A DNA stretch of 64,000 bases. Source: Typha latifolia. Lineage: Eukaryota; Streptophyta; Magnoliopsida; Poales; Typhaceae. Below the pieces are notes generated by a model. That model saw only the letters and a list, made by a program, of their open reading frames with translations. It had not been told where the DNA came from and searched no databases. The stretch is from contig CM034106.1 of NCBI GenBank assembly GCA_019914945.1, positions 310,001-374,000 of the forward strand, given 5' to 3'. A program made the position numbers and the translations under genes. Shown here one piece after another: positions 25,801-37,528 of the stretch (within the stretch, counting starts at the first letter, position 1; each line of letters begins with the position of its first letter).

Positions 25801-28800
25801 TTTGGAATGACAAGATGTATAACTCCCTCCCTCACAGATAGCAAATATTATCACACTAAATAGAACTCCAGAAATGCAACAGACCATTTGTTCACATAGA
25901 CCTACTAAAATGCAAAATACTGAGAAATTGAAAGGCATACAGAAAAATCAAGAATAGAGGAGAGATGGGCAATGTAGCTCAAAAAGGGAAGGAGGGATAA
26001 ATATTAAAAAAAAAAGAAAACAGATCAACTAACAACAATAATGAAAAGAAGAAACAAGGCAGTTACTGAGACAAATGATTTTAGGAAATTGCTAAGATCC
26101 TTTGTGGGTAAATGAATAAGGTAAACAATAACACTACTTATGATCAAGATCATATCCAACATGCAATAGTATGTCATGAACTATATGATTTAATGATGAT
26201 GCAGGATACTCATCAAACTTACAAATAATAGCTTTAATATAAAAGAATCCACTAAATATAAGAGTACAATCCAATAATGGATTCCCTGATCAAATCTTGT
26301 AATAAGGATCCATCGGACAACATATTATGGGAAAATTAGTAGTAGATGCAGAACAGACTAGATAATTTGGATGCCACATTTTAAGATTTGCATATTGCCT
26401 CAAATCCCTACCTCAGCATTACACAGTGTACAGAATAAAGCATCTTCCCCATTAGCTTGCTGTTCAGTTTCATCCAGCTTTCGGCAATCCTCCTTAACGA
26501 ATACAGCACAGATAATCCCTCCAAAGCCGCAACAACACGAAGAAGTTTTCTTTGGTGGTCCGCTAAGGATATTTAGTTTTGAATCTCCTGTAGCTGCAGC
26601 CTTTTTATTAGAATGACCATCTATTGAGCTCCTACAAGCTGATGATGGAGAATTTGTTCCAGTTGTGTTATCAGCTTTAGCTGGTAAATTTATACTTGAC
26701 AATCCAGGATTACTCTTCGGAACATTAATGAATTCATCATCAAACTTTGACATGATTCCAGGATCAGCCGGATTAATACGAGTACAACGGACATAAAGGA
26801 TAAAAACTGCAAGTGCCTAAAAAATCAGAATGCCGACAATTAACATCATAATCTCATTAACCAAAGAACACGACACTAAAGGTTCTCACAGAGAAGGAAG
26901 AGCTTACGTACCACAGGAGTATAAACAGCCATGGCAGCATATTCAAAAATTTGTTTCCCCAGAAAGGGTGCAAAGAAGGCATAAAATGCAACAACCAGAA
27001 GAAAGAATACTGTGATAGCAACAACCTATCAGAAGAAAAGAACACAGAGTCACAAAGTGATTACACAACAAAAACAACTTAACAAGTTAGATTGATAATC
27101 TGTGGTGAAAGAATAACATATTAATAGACTCAAGATTACAAAAAAGTAGCCCAAAGCACATAAAGAGAATGTGGATGTTATGTAAAACAAATATAAGGAT
27201 ACAGAAAACTACAAACGGGGATAACTCAATTACAATTATATGATTATATCTATACCAGTAAATAGAAAAGAAACCCCTGGACAAAACCAGCGACTACCAA
27301 ACAAGTTCCTAGAAAGATTCTTAATTACAGTTTATGAAAACACCCAAAAAAAATTACACATACATAGTTGCACCAGCCTTATTCATTCATGCCATTGGCT
27401 AAGAGTTGGAGTTTTAAAAAAGGGTCAAAGCAACCGCCTTAGGCAGGGCAGCCACCAAGGCATTCCATCTATGTGTTAGGCAGGTCCTTGAGGCTGGTTG
27501 AGACTAGGCGCTTGCATAGGTGGTTAAACAGACGCCTGGTTGGTAAGTCAGGCACTAGGTGCCAGGTGATTAGATAGTTTTTGAATTTGTTAACAATTCC
27601 AGTCCAAGTATTAAGTATAAAATACTATTCCTACTTGGTCCCCAAACCTACCTATCATTCAAGTCATAGGAGGTTCCTAATTCCTATTAAATTGGTATTT
27701 TTACCATATTTTTTATTATTCTCATCTCTCCCTCTCTTCTATACTTGTAAGGATTAGTAATGACAACCATAACAAGGAAGAGCGATGGCTAGAAGTCTAT
27801 TGCTATTACAGTAAGACTATTCTTGTGTTGGCAATGATGACCAGTGCCTCTACGTGTGGAACAACAAGTTTTCTTGTGGATACATATGAATATCTTAATG
27901 TTTCACAGCTTTTGTTTCATATAACCACCTTATTTTTAGGGGGCCATCTAGCCACCCATCTAGCGCCTAGGTGCTAGGTAAACCCCCGGCGCCTGCCTAC
28001 TACCTAAAGTTTTTTAACACATTGCCAGGAGTAGACTTATTTTCCTAAATGACCTCTATCCTCCAAATGCAAATTGATGAAGAATTCAATCCATCATTAA
28101 GAATGAAAAATATTCAAAGTTAATAGCTTTAATGTACTGAATATTATTCATTCATGATATTAGCATAGTTGAGAAAGACGCACCACTATCTTCATTTTTA
28201 TTAGCGCATGCATAGTTGCATTAATATTATTTATTCATTATATTAGCTAGAAAATGACTTGTTTCTTTTCGTGCGTCATATCTTCCAAGGGTAAGATATT
28301 CAAGTTCAGTAATATTCGCCAGTAACAATGAAACCGTTTCCACTAAAGAGTTTTAGTCTTTTAGAGTGCTAGAATATGACGATAAGTGGAATAAACTCAA
28401 GATTGCTAAGAGATTTCAATTTCATTCTTCAATATAGGTACTTCCTAGACTAAATTTTTTAGCATCATTTGACATAATGAACCACTTCAATGATAGAAAT
28501 TAATAAATCTCATTTTCTAATACTGTTAAGTGTAAGATATATAATATGTATAGATATATGGTTAAGTCAATTGAACTGACTTGTGAATAATTAAAATGCC
28601 TAACTCTTTAGTAATTTAAGTGTTGAAATATTGGATCTCCTTGCAGATTTGGTTGGTGATAGAGTGATAATATCTCGTGATCATCACGTCCTCTACTTTG
28701 TTTCTAGATAAGGAGTTATAAAATGACTCGCTGCCTGCAAGCATTCTGTCATGCAGGCAGAAGCTTAAGTCATTACAATGAGAAGTAAATTCAGTTTTAA

Positions 28801-30341
28801 TTACCTGCTTTGAGAACTTATATAGTATTATAGTCATAAGTATCTAAAGTAGAGTACTTTAGAAACTTCCTACACCATTTGTTAGCAAAGAAAGATTTTT
28901 GCAGAATCAGTATATAGAGAAATTAGAGATAAATGAGAAGCTCAGAAGGTCAAGGATGCCCCCACAATCTCCCAAGAGAGAACCTAAAAAAATTAACTGG
29001 AAAAATAAAGAGAATTCCTGTTTGAACGCAGTTTTGAAAAAATAATGATTTCATAGGATCCAATTGCCAAACTTAAGACAGATTTGAAAAAGTAAACCAT
29101 TGCCAAGAGTTTAACAAAAGATGTAGATTGTACCAATATTCTACACACAAAAAAGAAAAAAAAAGGCACTTTTTCAAGTCAAAATCAGCTAAGAGGAAAA
29201 TAATTCAGGGATAGATAAATTCCAGTCAGGAAAGGAAATTTGATAAGTAGAGATTATAACTAGGGTTTGAACATCAGGCAATATAATAGTGAAATCAAAT
29301 GAGAAAGTAACACAAGGAAGACTCGAACATATGTAATATTCCATAGTCATCAAGTTAAATTCTTGCTCTAACATTTTGAAGTAAATGCAGGTGCCTATAC
29401 AATAGATATAAGAAAGATCTAGGATGCAGAAGATCAATGCAGCATATACACAGATACACAGACGTACCAATGACAAATAACAACTACTAGCTAGATCTCT
29501 TCTGAAACCAAACTAGAACAGCGTACATGAGAAACCCATGCTTTTCTGAGGTACTTACAGATAAAAATCACAAAAACTAAATAATGTCTTCCGGAATAGG
29601 ATTTTTCTGAAGCCCCCGTTACAGCTCAGACGTAGAAATAGATACAAGAAGCAAGATCAGTGCAGCTTATACACACAGACAGACACATACGCAAAGAAAA
29701 GAACAACCAAGTAATTTGTTCTCTTCGAAGAACCACTCACATGAGACACTCATCGCTTCTAGAGGTACTGAAAGATAAAAATCAAGAAATGTACATAACA
29801 AATCCAGCATGGGAACTCCTCTGAGGACTACATTACTTGCCCAGAAGGAGAACTAGATCCCAGAAGCAAGGTCAATGTAGTTTATGAACGCAGACACACG
29901 CATACACAACAAAATAGGACAACTAGTAATTAGGTCTTTCCCCAAACGAAACAAGAACCACCGAAACAAGAAATCCAATGCCCTCCGTAGGTTATTTAAG
30001 TCAAAATATACAAAACCCACATAATAAATTTCAAGATGGGAAATTTTCTTCTCTGAAACCCCCATCACTGGTCAGAATGAGTAGATCCAAGAATAAAGAC
30101 TAATGCAGCTTGTACACTCCGACATACATGTTCCCAAAGGAAAAGAACGACTACTAACTGGGTCTTCCTCCAAATCAAAGAAGAACCACCAAAAATTATG
30201 GCTTTTAGAGAAACTTAAAAACCCCCCACATAACGAGTTACAAACTGTGAACGTTTCCAAATTAACCAGAAGAAAAGGGTAGGAAAATGGAGTAACCTGG
30301 AAGGTATGGGCAGGAAGCTGCCATCCATGGCGCCGCACCAT
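22839..30341 (-). CDS. DHHC-type protein S-acyltransferase (PAT19-22 group)
   Basis: Nine exons on the minus strand (30341-30297, 27025-26912, 26816-26412, 25729-25661, 25567-25496, 25401-25273, 24584-24504, 24420-24223, 23828-22839) encode 700 residues. Two membrane segments lie at about 16-37 and 47-64, with a DPG motif after the second. The cysteine-rich domain runs from about 180 to 225; the DHHC motif puts the acyl-accepting Cys at about 210. Two further membrane segments follow, then TTYE (the TTxE motif) and a long Ser/Pro-rich cytosolic tail. The enzyme transfers palmitate to protein cysteines at endomembranes or plasma membrane. Length and the long tail match the Arabidopsis PAT19-22 group, recalled from memory. 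Intron 1 (27026-30296) is 3.3 kb and carries a transposon-like insertion. All catalytic motifs are intact. Confidence 0.92.
27411..28018. mobile_element. Non-autonomous transposon-like element in PAT intron 1
   Basis: The two ends form an imperfect inverted repeat. The left end reads TTTTAAAAAAGGGTC... and then TAGGCAGG; the reverse complement of the right end reads GTTAAAAAACTTTAGG... and then TAGGCAGG. Between them are repeated AGGCGCC/CTAGGTGC blocks and AT-rich sequence, with no transposase frame. This is the form of a short non-autonomous DNA transposon. I could not settle a target-site duplication, so the borders are approximate. Confidence 0.5.
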
Positions 30342-30645
30342 GTCCGCAGGAGAAAGCTTTCTCTGTGATCTCCCAGATCAGAGCATCAAATGGGGGTGTT
30401 CGAACACGAGAGAGTTAAGAGAGGTGGGTGGAGACAAAAGACAGCAAAAGTTTGCCCTTTTTGGATTTGGAAGTGGTTCAGGTGTACAGGGAGAGTATGG
30501 CAAAGGAACAAAAGAGGCGTTTCTCCCCTCTCTCTCTCCCCCAAGCCTTTGTTAGGACTTCCAGAGGAAAAAGGTGGAGTCTTTGGGCCTCAGTGGCAAT
30601 TTTTTGGGTGGGTTAAGGGAAAAGGAAGTACCCACAACAGTGGTA

Positions 30646-30648
<3 letters not shown>

Positions 30649-30690
<42 letters not shown>
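30649..30690. repeat. (AG)21 microsatellite upstream of PAT
   Basis: Perfect AG dinucleotide run about 310 bases before the palmitoyltransferase start codon, CT in the sense direction. GAGA-type repeats in plant leaders and promoters can bind BPC proteins; that role is inferred here. Confidence 0.85.
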
Positions 30691-30694
<4 letters not shown>

Positions 30695-31029
30695 TCCTGT
30701 GTGAGTCTTATTATACATGGAGAGTTGGGTGTATAAGCTAGGGTTTACTTTGGCTAGCTGACCAGAAATAAAAAAGAAGTTATAAGAATTTCTCTCCACA
30801 TGGTTAGAATTTGGAAACTTGGAAAGGTGATGGAGAAAAAAAAAAGGATACTATATCAGAATTGATTAATTAGGGATAGTTTTTGTTACTAAAGTTTGGA
30901 ATAAAGTTACATCATAAGATTATTCAACATATAATTCACTACTAATAACTTTGACCAAGGTATTATTTTCTATAAGATTTTGGGTCATTCATCAATATCA
31001 GAATACCCACTATATATCCCCATATGTTC

Positions 31030-31035
<6 letters not shown>

Positions 31036-31082
<47 letters not shown>
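31036..31082. repeat. (AT)n microsatellite
   Basis: Uninterrupted AT dinucleotide run of about 47 bases in intergenic DNA. Confidence 0.9.
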
Positions 31083-31083
<1 letters not shown>

Positions 31084-32378
31084 AAATAAGGTAATCTTTT
31101 TTACTGCAAGGGTGAATTGATCAGTCTATTTACTGCTCATTTATTAGATGTACGGTCCTCTTCCAAATTAAGGTTTTCTTTTTGTAATAAAAAATTATAA
31201 ATGGAGTGATTAGAAAAGGAGTATTTTCTGTGAGTTGGTACACAAAATAACTACTTATTTGTTTCTTCTTATTGATTTTTTTTTGTGTTCATACTTAAAA
31301 GAGTGGATCAATGCAGCAGACTGTTTGGAGTCAGAGCTTATATAAATCTTAGAGGAAAGAGATGAATAAAAGCTTAGCTAGGAGGCCCAGTATGAGATTT
31401 GGCATATCTTTCTTTTCTCCCTTCAATTTTCTTGGGCAATTTTTTTTATCTTCTTTAATTCTTCTCTAATATTAATATATTCCCTACTTAGCTTCATGTT
31501 GAATGCTAACTTAAAATATATTAGCATGTTCATCTTAATACCTCTGTGTAAGTCGACATTCAATGCTCTTTATTTCATCAGTAACTAGCACTCTATTTAT
31601 TCCCAAGACTCTATCCTATCTATCCACCTATTTCTTAATAAATGTATATACTCTCCTAACTGCTTGTCCTTTTGAAAACAACAAGTACCCCCAGGTTCTT
31701 CATGCTCAGTGAGGTAATGTACAGCCAATTAGTTGCTCAACTACTACTCTTTTTCTCAAGGAGAAGCTAATTGTTTATTAGTTCTTCAAACAGTAACTTT
31801 CTTTTTCAGTCGATCGAACTCATGTTTACTTCATGTCAAATCTCTTCTGCATAGATTAACTAATTTAAGTTGTGTAGATCTACATCTACATGTTAAAGAA
31901 TCATACCATAAGCCACCATGACTTTAATAATCGGTAGACTATTTAAATGAGTTGGTATACTTGGATAATTATAAGGCCAACAAAAGGAAGAGGCCCACAT
32001 GAGTACATATATATAACAAGCTATAACATTCTGACTACTACCTACCGTGAGTTAATTGTATATTAATTGCCCTTTGGAAGCAAAAGTTTGCGTATTATAA
32101 TGTCAAACATAGCTAATTATAATCCACAGTGCATGCATGGAATCATCCTTTCCAACTACACATATTGGATTAATCACCCAACCAACTGTACTGAAGTTCA
32201 CAAGTTATATATATATGGATATACATATAAGCTGAGAAGTCCACCAAAATCTGAGAGAAGACTTGGTTTCCATTCTCTTCACCTGTTTCCAATTCTTAGC
32301 TTTTGTGCCTTAGAATCTGCAACATAAGTTTTCAGAAGTTAAGTTACTGAGCAGAATAACCAAAGAAGAGACTAATTG

Positions 32379-32384
<6 letters not shown>

Positions 32385-32431
<47 letters not shown>
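32385..32431. repeat. (CA)n(TA)n compound microsatellite
   Basis: About fourteen CA repeats pass directly into about nine TA repeats, 350 bases beyond the B-sister stop codon. Confidence 0.9.
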
Positions 32432-32787
32432 CAATAGAGTCAATGATGAGATTTAATTCTACCACAATAACCTCCTTGCAGTTCCTTTTAAGTCTGCCTA
32501 CCGTATGATTCATGCATATACTTTCCACAGATCGATGGTTTTACAGATATCTCTGGTCCACATGCAATGACGAAGGCAAATAATTAGAATGTGTGACATG
32601 GGCCATGACATTTAGGTATGATGCATAGCTTTGCTGGATGGCACAGTGATGGAAATGAGAGATCTAGGGTGCTTATAAATGTGATAAGTTGCATTTACTT
32701 GAGTTGGCTTTATTTCACAGACTTCAGTTTTGATCATTGCAAACTATGTCCATCAGTGTTAGGATCAGCTTCATATAAGATGGAGCA

Positions 32788-35700
32788 TTACCACAGCTGC
32801 AGGCCATGGCCCTCAAGGCTGGCCTCCTGGAGGTTAGGCTGTGTTGGCTGGAGGCGGAATGTGTGGAGTTGCGGTGAGAGCTGCAGTAAGTTTCTTGATG
32901 GCTCGTCAGCATAAAACTGTGGGAAATGATCCAGCATCACCATGTCGCCTACTTTGGTATTAGTGGCCACTTGCTGATGTTCTGATATCTGACACAATAT
33001 CAATATCATTATACATTTATAAACTGTCTTAATTAAGTCCTCATTAAATAGATATAATCATCTCTCTGGTTTAGTAAATTAACTTACAATGCGGCACAAA
33101 TAGCTGTTCTGATCTTCTAAGATGTGCTCCTGATAGACAGGACATAAAACACCTGGTCATTAAGATCATTTTCCTAGTACAGTAATTGAGCTTTTTGGAT
33201 GTTTGCTTTACCTTGCGGCGCAAGTTGTCCAATTGCTGGTTCAGCAATTGATGCTGTCAATTACAAATGGGAAGAAGAATTAATGATGATTAGGAATAAG
33301 ATTGATGTTTCATTACAATAGCTAAGATTCGAAGTATGCACAAGGGTGATGGCATATGAGCTCGTCTAGTAGAATTAGGAATGTATCATTCTATCAAACT
33401 GATATGATCACAAATATAACTATAGAAAGTTCATTAACAGACTAAAATCTGCAAGGTTTGATAGGTACAAGCTCACTAATTGACAAAAAGATTCAGTAAT
33501 AAACTGATGAAATTTAGTAAGTACTGTTTAACTGCCACAAGAGTTTGCACTTATTTCTATATTAAGCTCAAAGAAAGAGTCCTTAATTTGCAACGTCACA
33601 CAAATTCTATAGTACTGCCACTGGTCAAAGACTTGAGCTAATAAAATCCAACATCAAGTTCATGTTAAAAGGTAATTAGAACTATTGTTTGAAGAAGAGA
33701 TCACATTACCTTCCTAGCTCGGACCTTGTTAACAGAGAACTCAAGCTGCTGTTCAAGCTGATTCAGATCATTCAAGGTGAGGGAAGTCAAGTCCTCGCCC
33801 GTGAACTGCCTCATGCTTGCTTGAAGCTTATCATTCTCGGCCTTCATTCTTGTCATCTCACAGAATATTTGCTAGGATCAAGGCAAAGATAATAACTTAA
33901 TCTATGATAGATTGCCCACATTTGTGAATTGTGACAAGATAATTCTATACCTGCTGCGCGTCGATCTCCTCAAAACGCGTGTTTGTAATTCTCTGATACC
34001 TATCGATAAGATGTCGCATGCTGCAAAATGCACCAATTAAACTTCGTTTTTCCATTTTCTAGGACAAGTTGTTTGTCTCAAAGTAGTATAGGAATTTAAA
34101 GTTGAGGGAATTGGAAAAATCAGGAGTTTTTGGTTTATCACAAATAAAGTTCATATGCTTCCCGTAATATACTCATCAAGAGGTGATGTAAAAGTTAGAA
34201 TCACGTAAACTTTTGAATTGAATACTATCCTGGAGCCAACTTTAATACCCACCTCAAAGCCCAACTGAACCCAAAGTGGATATCAAATTTGATAAACTAG
34301 AGAACGTCCTCGTAGTGTGGTTTCCAATATATATATATACATACATAGAACTTGTCAGTTGCGCAGAGGTCTATTTTTATGACGAAGAATGTCAAAACAA
34401 ATTATTTTGTCATTGGTGAGGTCCATACCATAATCCTTTACAAACATGAAAGAACAAATAATATACTTCTCCTACTCCAGAAACGCAGAATACTTGGCAT
34501 AACTAGGCATTAAAAATGAAGGCAATTAGGTAAAAGCTAAGGCTCTCAACACTACATTGCTCCAAGTTCCAACAATAGCAACACTAGAGATTTTCTCTCA
34601 AAACAAAAATAATAAACGGCAACACGATATATCTACATTTCAGTAGCTTTTAGTTCTAACATGTCGTGTACTATTTGTTATACAAATGGTTACTTGAAAT
34701 CTAGGCTCAACAAGCTCAATTCGGAACAAATAAGCCAATAATAATATACTTAAGCTCAATCAGCTTGAGTCTACAAATATTTCAAGTAGATTCCAAATGT
34801 TATGTGTACATGTTTCATTTTTATTCTTATGTCCTACATCATGGCCTGATAAGAGAGTTATATTTCTATGAGTAACATCCTAGTTCAACTTGAACTAGGT
34901 TTAATTTGAGCTCAAGATCTAGCTCAAATTTAGTTAATAGGAAAAGGTTTTTGCCTCAGCTCATGCTGAAACTAGGCTCAGCAAAGCTCAATTACAAGAC
35001 AACCTTTTTTTTACTTAATGTCATGTGCAAGTTGCATTTTGTTTCTATTCCTTATCAAGCTTAATTATATATGTATATTTAATGAGTCACGACTCAAGTC
35101 AGGCGACATGAATTAGCCATTCTTATCATCCATGGGAGAAAAAATTTACATTTTGTAAGGTTCAAACCGACACATAGGATCAAACTAAAATGATCTCTTA
35201 AGTAAAATACAAGATATATATCAATTTGACAGTAAGCATTTGGATGCAATAATAAGCTGAAGTCAAACATGAGGACCATGCCTAGTTTGCCATACTTGAA
35301 GTTGGTGGCAGCAAATAGCAGAGACAGAACTGTAATCATTAGAATAACCTGCTACCAAGCATTAAATGGATTCAGCACAAAAATATCTTCTGAAATTGAT
35401 ATACCCAGTAAATTCCCAGATAAAAGGAGGATTTAACTGAAACAACTCCAACTTAGTTTATATCTCACAGTAGAAACTAGAGAGAGACCTATGCTATCAT
35501 ATGAAATGAGCAGGAGACAGTACTAATATTACCGCAATAATATGTGATCAGCCTGAGAAAAAGAAATCAGGCTGTAAAGTTGATCTTAGTAAAAACAATC
35601 AGCATCAAGAGAGAAGGCCAAGATATCAAACAAAATAGCTCATAAAATGAAGAAAAAGTCATCGACCAAACTTCAAAAAAGTTGAAAATGCAAAACTATT

Positions 35701-35951
35701 GTTATATGAGAACTATTATTAGGCCATTTGGAAATCAATGAGATGTAATTAAATCTTTCAGACCTCAAAGGTGGACTGCAATACTCAAAGATCTTGCCAG
35801 TGCTAGAGAAGATCACAACCCCAACCTGCGCATCGCACAGTACTGCTAGCTCATTCGCCTTCTTGAGGAGTCCTCCTCGCCTCTTGGAGAAGGTGACCTG
35901 TCGACTTGTTTTGTTCTCAATCCTCTTGATCTCGATCTTTCCACGACCCAT
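32788..35951 (-). CDS. B-sister MIKC-type MADS-box transcription factor
   Basis: Six exons on the minus strand (35951-35764, 34020-33951, 33871-33710, 33253-33212, 33129-33088, 32988-32788) encode 234 residues. The MADS domain is residues 1-60 ([20 protein letters not shown]...). The I region has [10 protein letters not shown]. The K domain (about 90-170) has [21 protein letters not shown] and [12 protein letters not shown], wording typical of B-sister proteins (ABS/TT16, GGM13, OsMADS29). The C-terminus carries the PI-derived motif [12 protein letters not shown] and ends GLQLW. B-sister factors act in ovule and seed-coat development, binding CArG boxes as dimers and in tetramers. Exon 3 is 162 nt, exactly the sum of the canonical 62- and 100-nt K-domain exons, so one intron seems lost. 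Intron 1 is 1.7 kb, the usual site of regulatory sequence in MADS genes. Confidence 0.92.
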
Positions 35952-37528
35952 AGATATCAAGTGATGCTAACTTCTTTTGTTATCTTCCTCTAGACCAGCG
36001 ATCAATAAGGAAAAATTACCCTTTTCTGACAGCTAGAATTTCCTAGTTAAGATGTAAAAAAACCAAAACCAAACATTAGAGATCATCGAGCGCAAAAAGG
36101 AGCATTTACATGGAGCTTTTGGAATTAGTAAGTGAGCTTAAATTGGATCTAGTTATTTAAGGGATTAGTAGAAACTGACTGTCATCAGAAGTAGAAAAAA
36201 AAAATTTAAAACAAGCTGAAAGAGTGGAGAAAAACTTCTTTTCTTTGAAATCAAGGTGATAGAAGAAGAGAAAGGAGTGTGCAGCACCACCTGTTGTAGC
36301 CTGCTTTCTTGAAGATTAGAAAGAGAGATATAGACGGATAAGAACTAGAGACAGTTTAAGATGCAAACCTCTATATTCTATGATGCCATAGCCTAAGGAA
36401 AGTAGAATGACAATTTATTGATAGGACCACAATAAAACCATTACCAGCTTATGCATGCATGGAATTCATTACAATTAGCTTTATATTCTTCCATCATCTT
36501 TAGCCTAATACTTACTATATGTGTATATACCTGTGTATAATGTATGTGCGGGCTCATGCAATGCATGAGACATGACATACACACAGCATACATATATGCA
36601 TTAATTTCAACACACACACACACACACACAGATATGAAGCTAAACTAAAGGTCCTGGGCCATTGTTGCTATAATAGAATCATTGCTTAAGAACTTAATAG
36701 AAGTATTTGCTTCTAAAGGCCAAGTCCTATTTGCATGTCCTTCTAGTGGGGCATTGAAAGAGAACATTGTTGTGGACGGCTAACTACTCCCCTGACGTGT
36801 GTTGCCCTGCAAATTTTCCTGGTTCTTGCCATTTTAAGGAAGCACCAGCAGGTCTAGGAAACTGGGCCCCAGCCCTAAATGGAAAAAAGGTTGGGGGGAT
36901 TGGCCAAGAAACCCTAGACCCCAATTTTGGAAACAGACAGGGAGTCACAATTCCTGATTAGGGCTCACCACATGGTGTGATGGCCAATGGTGGTATTGAG
37001 CATTGTTGCCTCCTTGGGCAGGAAAGATAGGATGTCAGAGATTTCACACATGATTCCCACCAGCCCTCCTCTTTCAATGTTCTCTTGTGCATGAAGAAAC
37101 CCTAGACTTGCCCTAAGCTTCAAACCTTGTCCATTGAGCTCCTTGATCTAAGCTGTTCTTATCAATTAGAAGTACCCACATCAAAAGTTTGGGGAGTTGC
37201 AGATAATTTTATATCAACCAAATAGCATTTCAACCTACAGTGTCGGAAGATAGATATAGTGAAATTCTCAATAATTCCTTGTTTGAGGATAAGAATAACC
37301 ATCAGTTGAAGTACACATGATAGTTTAAAGCATGCTCTTATGGTCCTCCACCAAACCAAAGTTATTGGCAATAAATAAGCTTGCTGCTTTCCAAACTATT
37401 TCCATATAAGGAAGGCTCCAAATATTCTTTCCTTAATTCAAAGTATGTTACACAAATATGCAGACATCATGTTTATGATAGGTAATCCTGGATCCAAACA
37501 GACAACATCAAGGATGCCAGTAAGATTA
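35952..37528. other. B-sister upstream region and reductase 3' flank
   Basis: This should hold the MADS-gene promoter, with a (CA)n run at 36609-36630 and a less AT-rich stretch at 36770-37020. No open frame there resembles a known family. Confidence 0.5.

Larger units (their letters stand above)
30342..32787. other. PAT upstream region and B-sister 3' flank
   Basis: It holds the PAT leader and promoter, an (AG)21 run at 30649-30690, a long (TA)n run at 31036-31082 and a compound (CA)n(TA)n run at about 32385-32431. No coding region is supported. Confidence 0.6.

Noticed and set aside
26857..27045. Hydrophobic minus-strand frame overlapping PAT exon 2
   Set aside because: Wrong frame of a membrane-segment exon; the in-phase frame is the PAT one.
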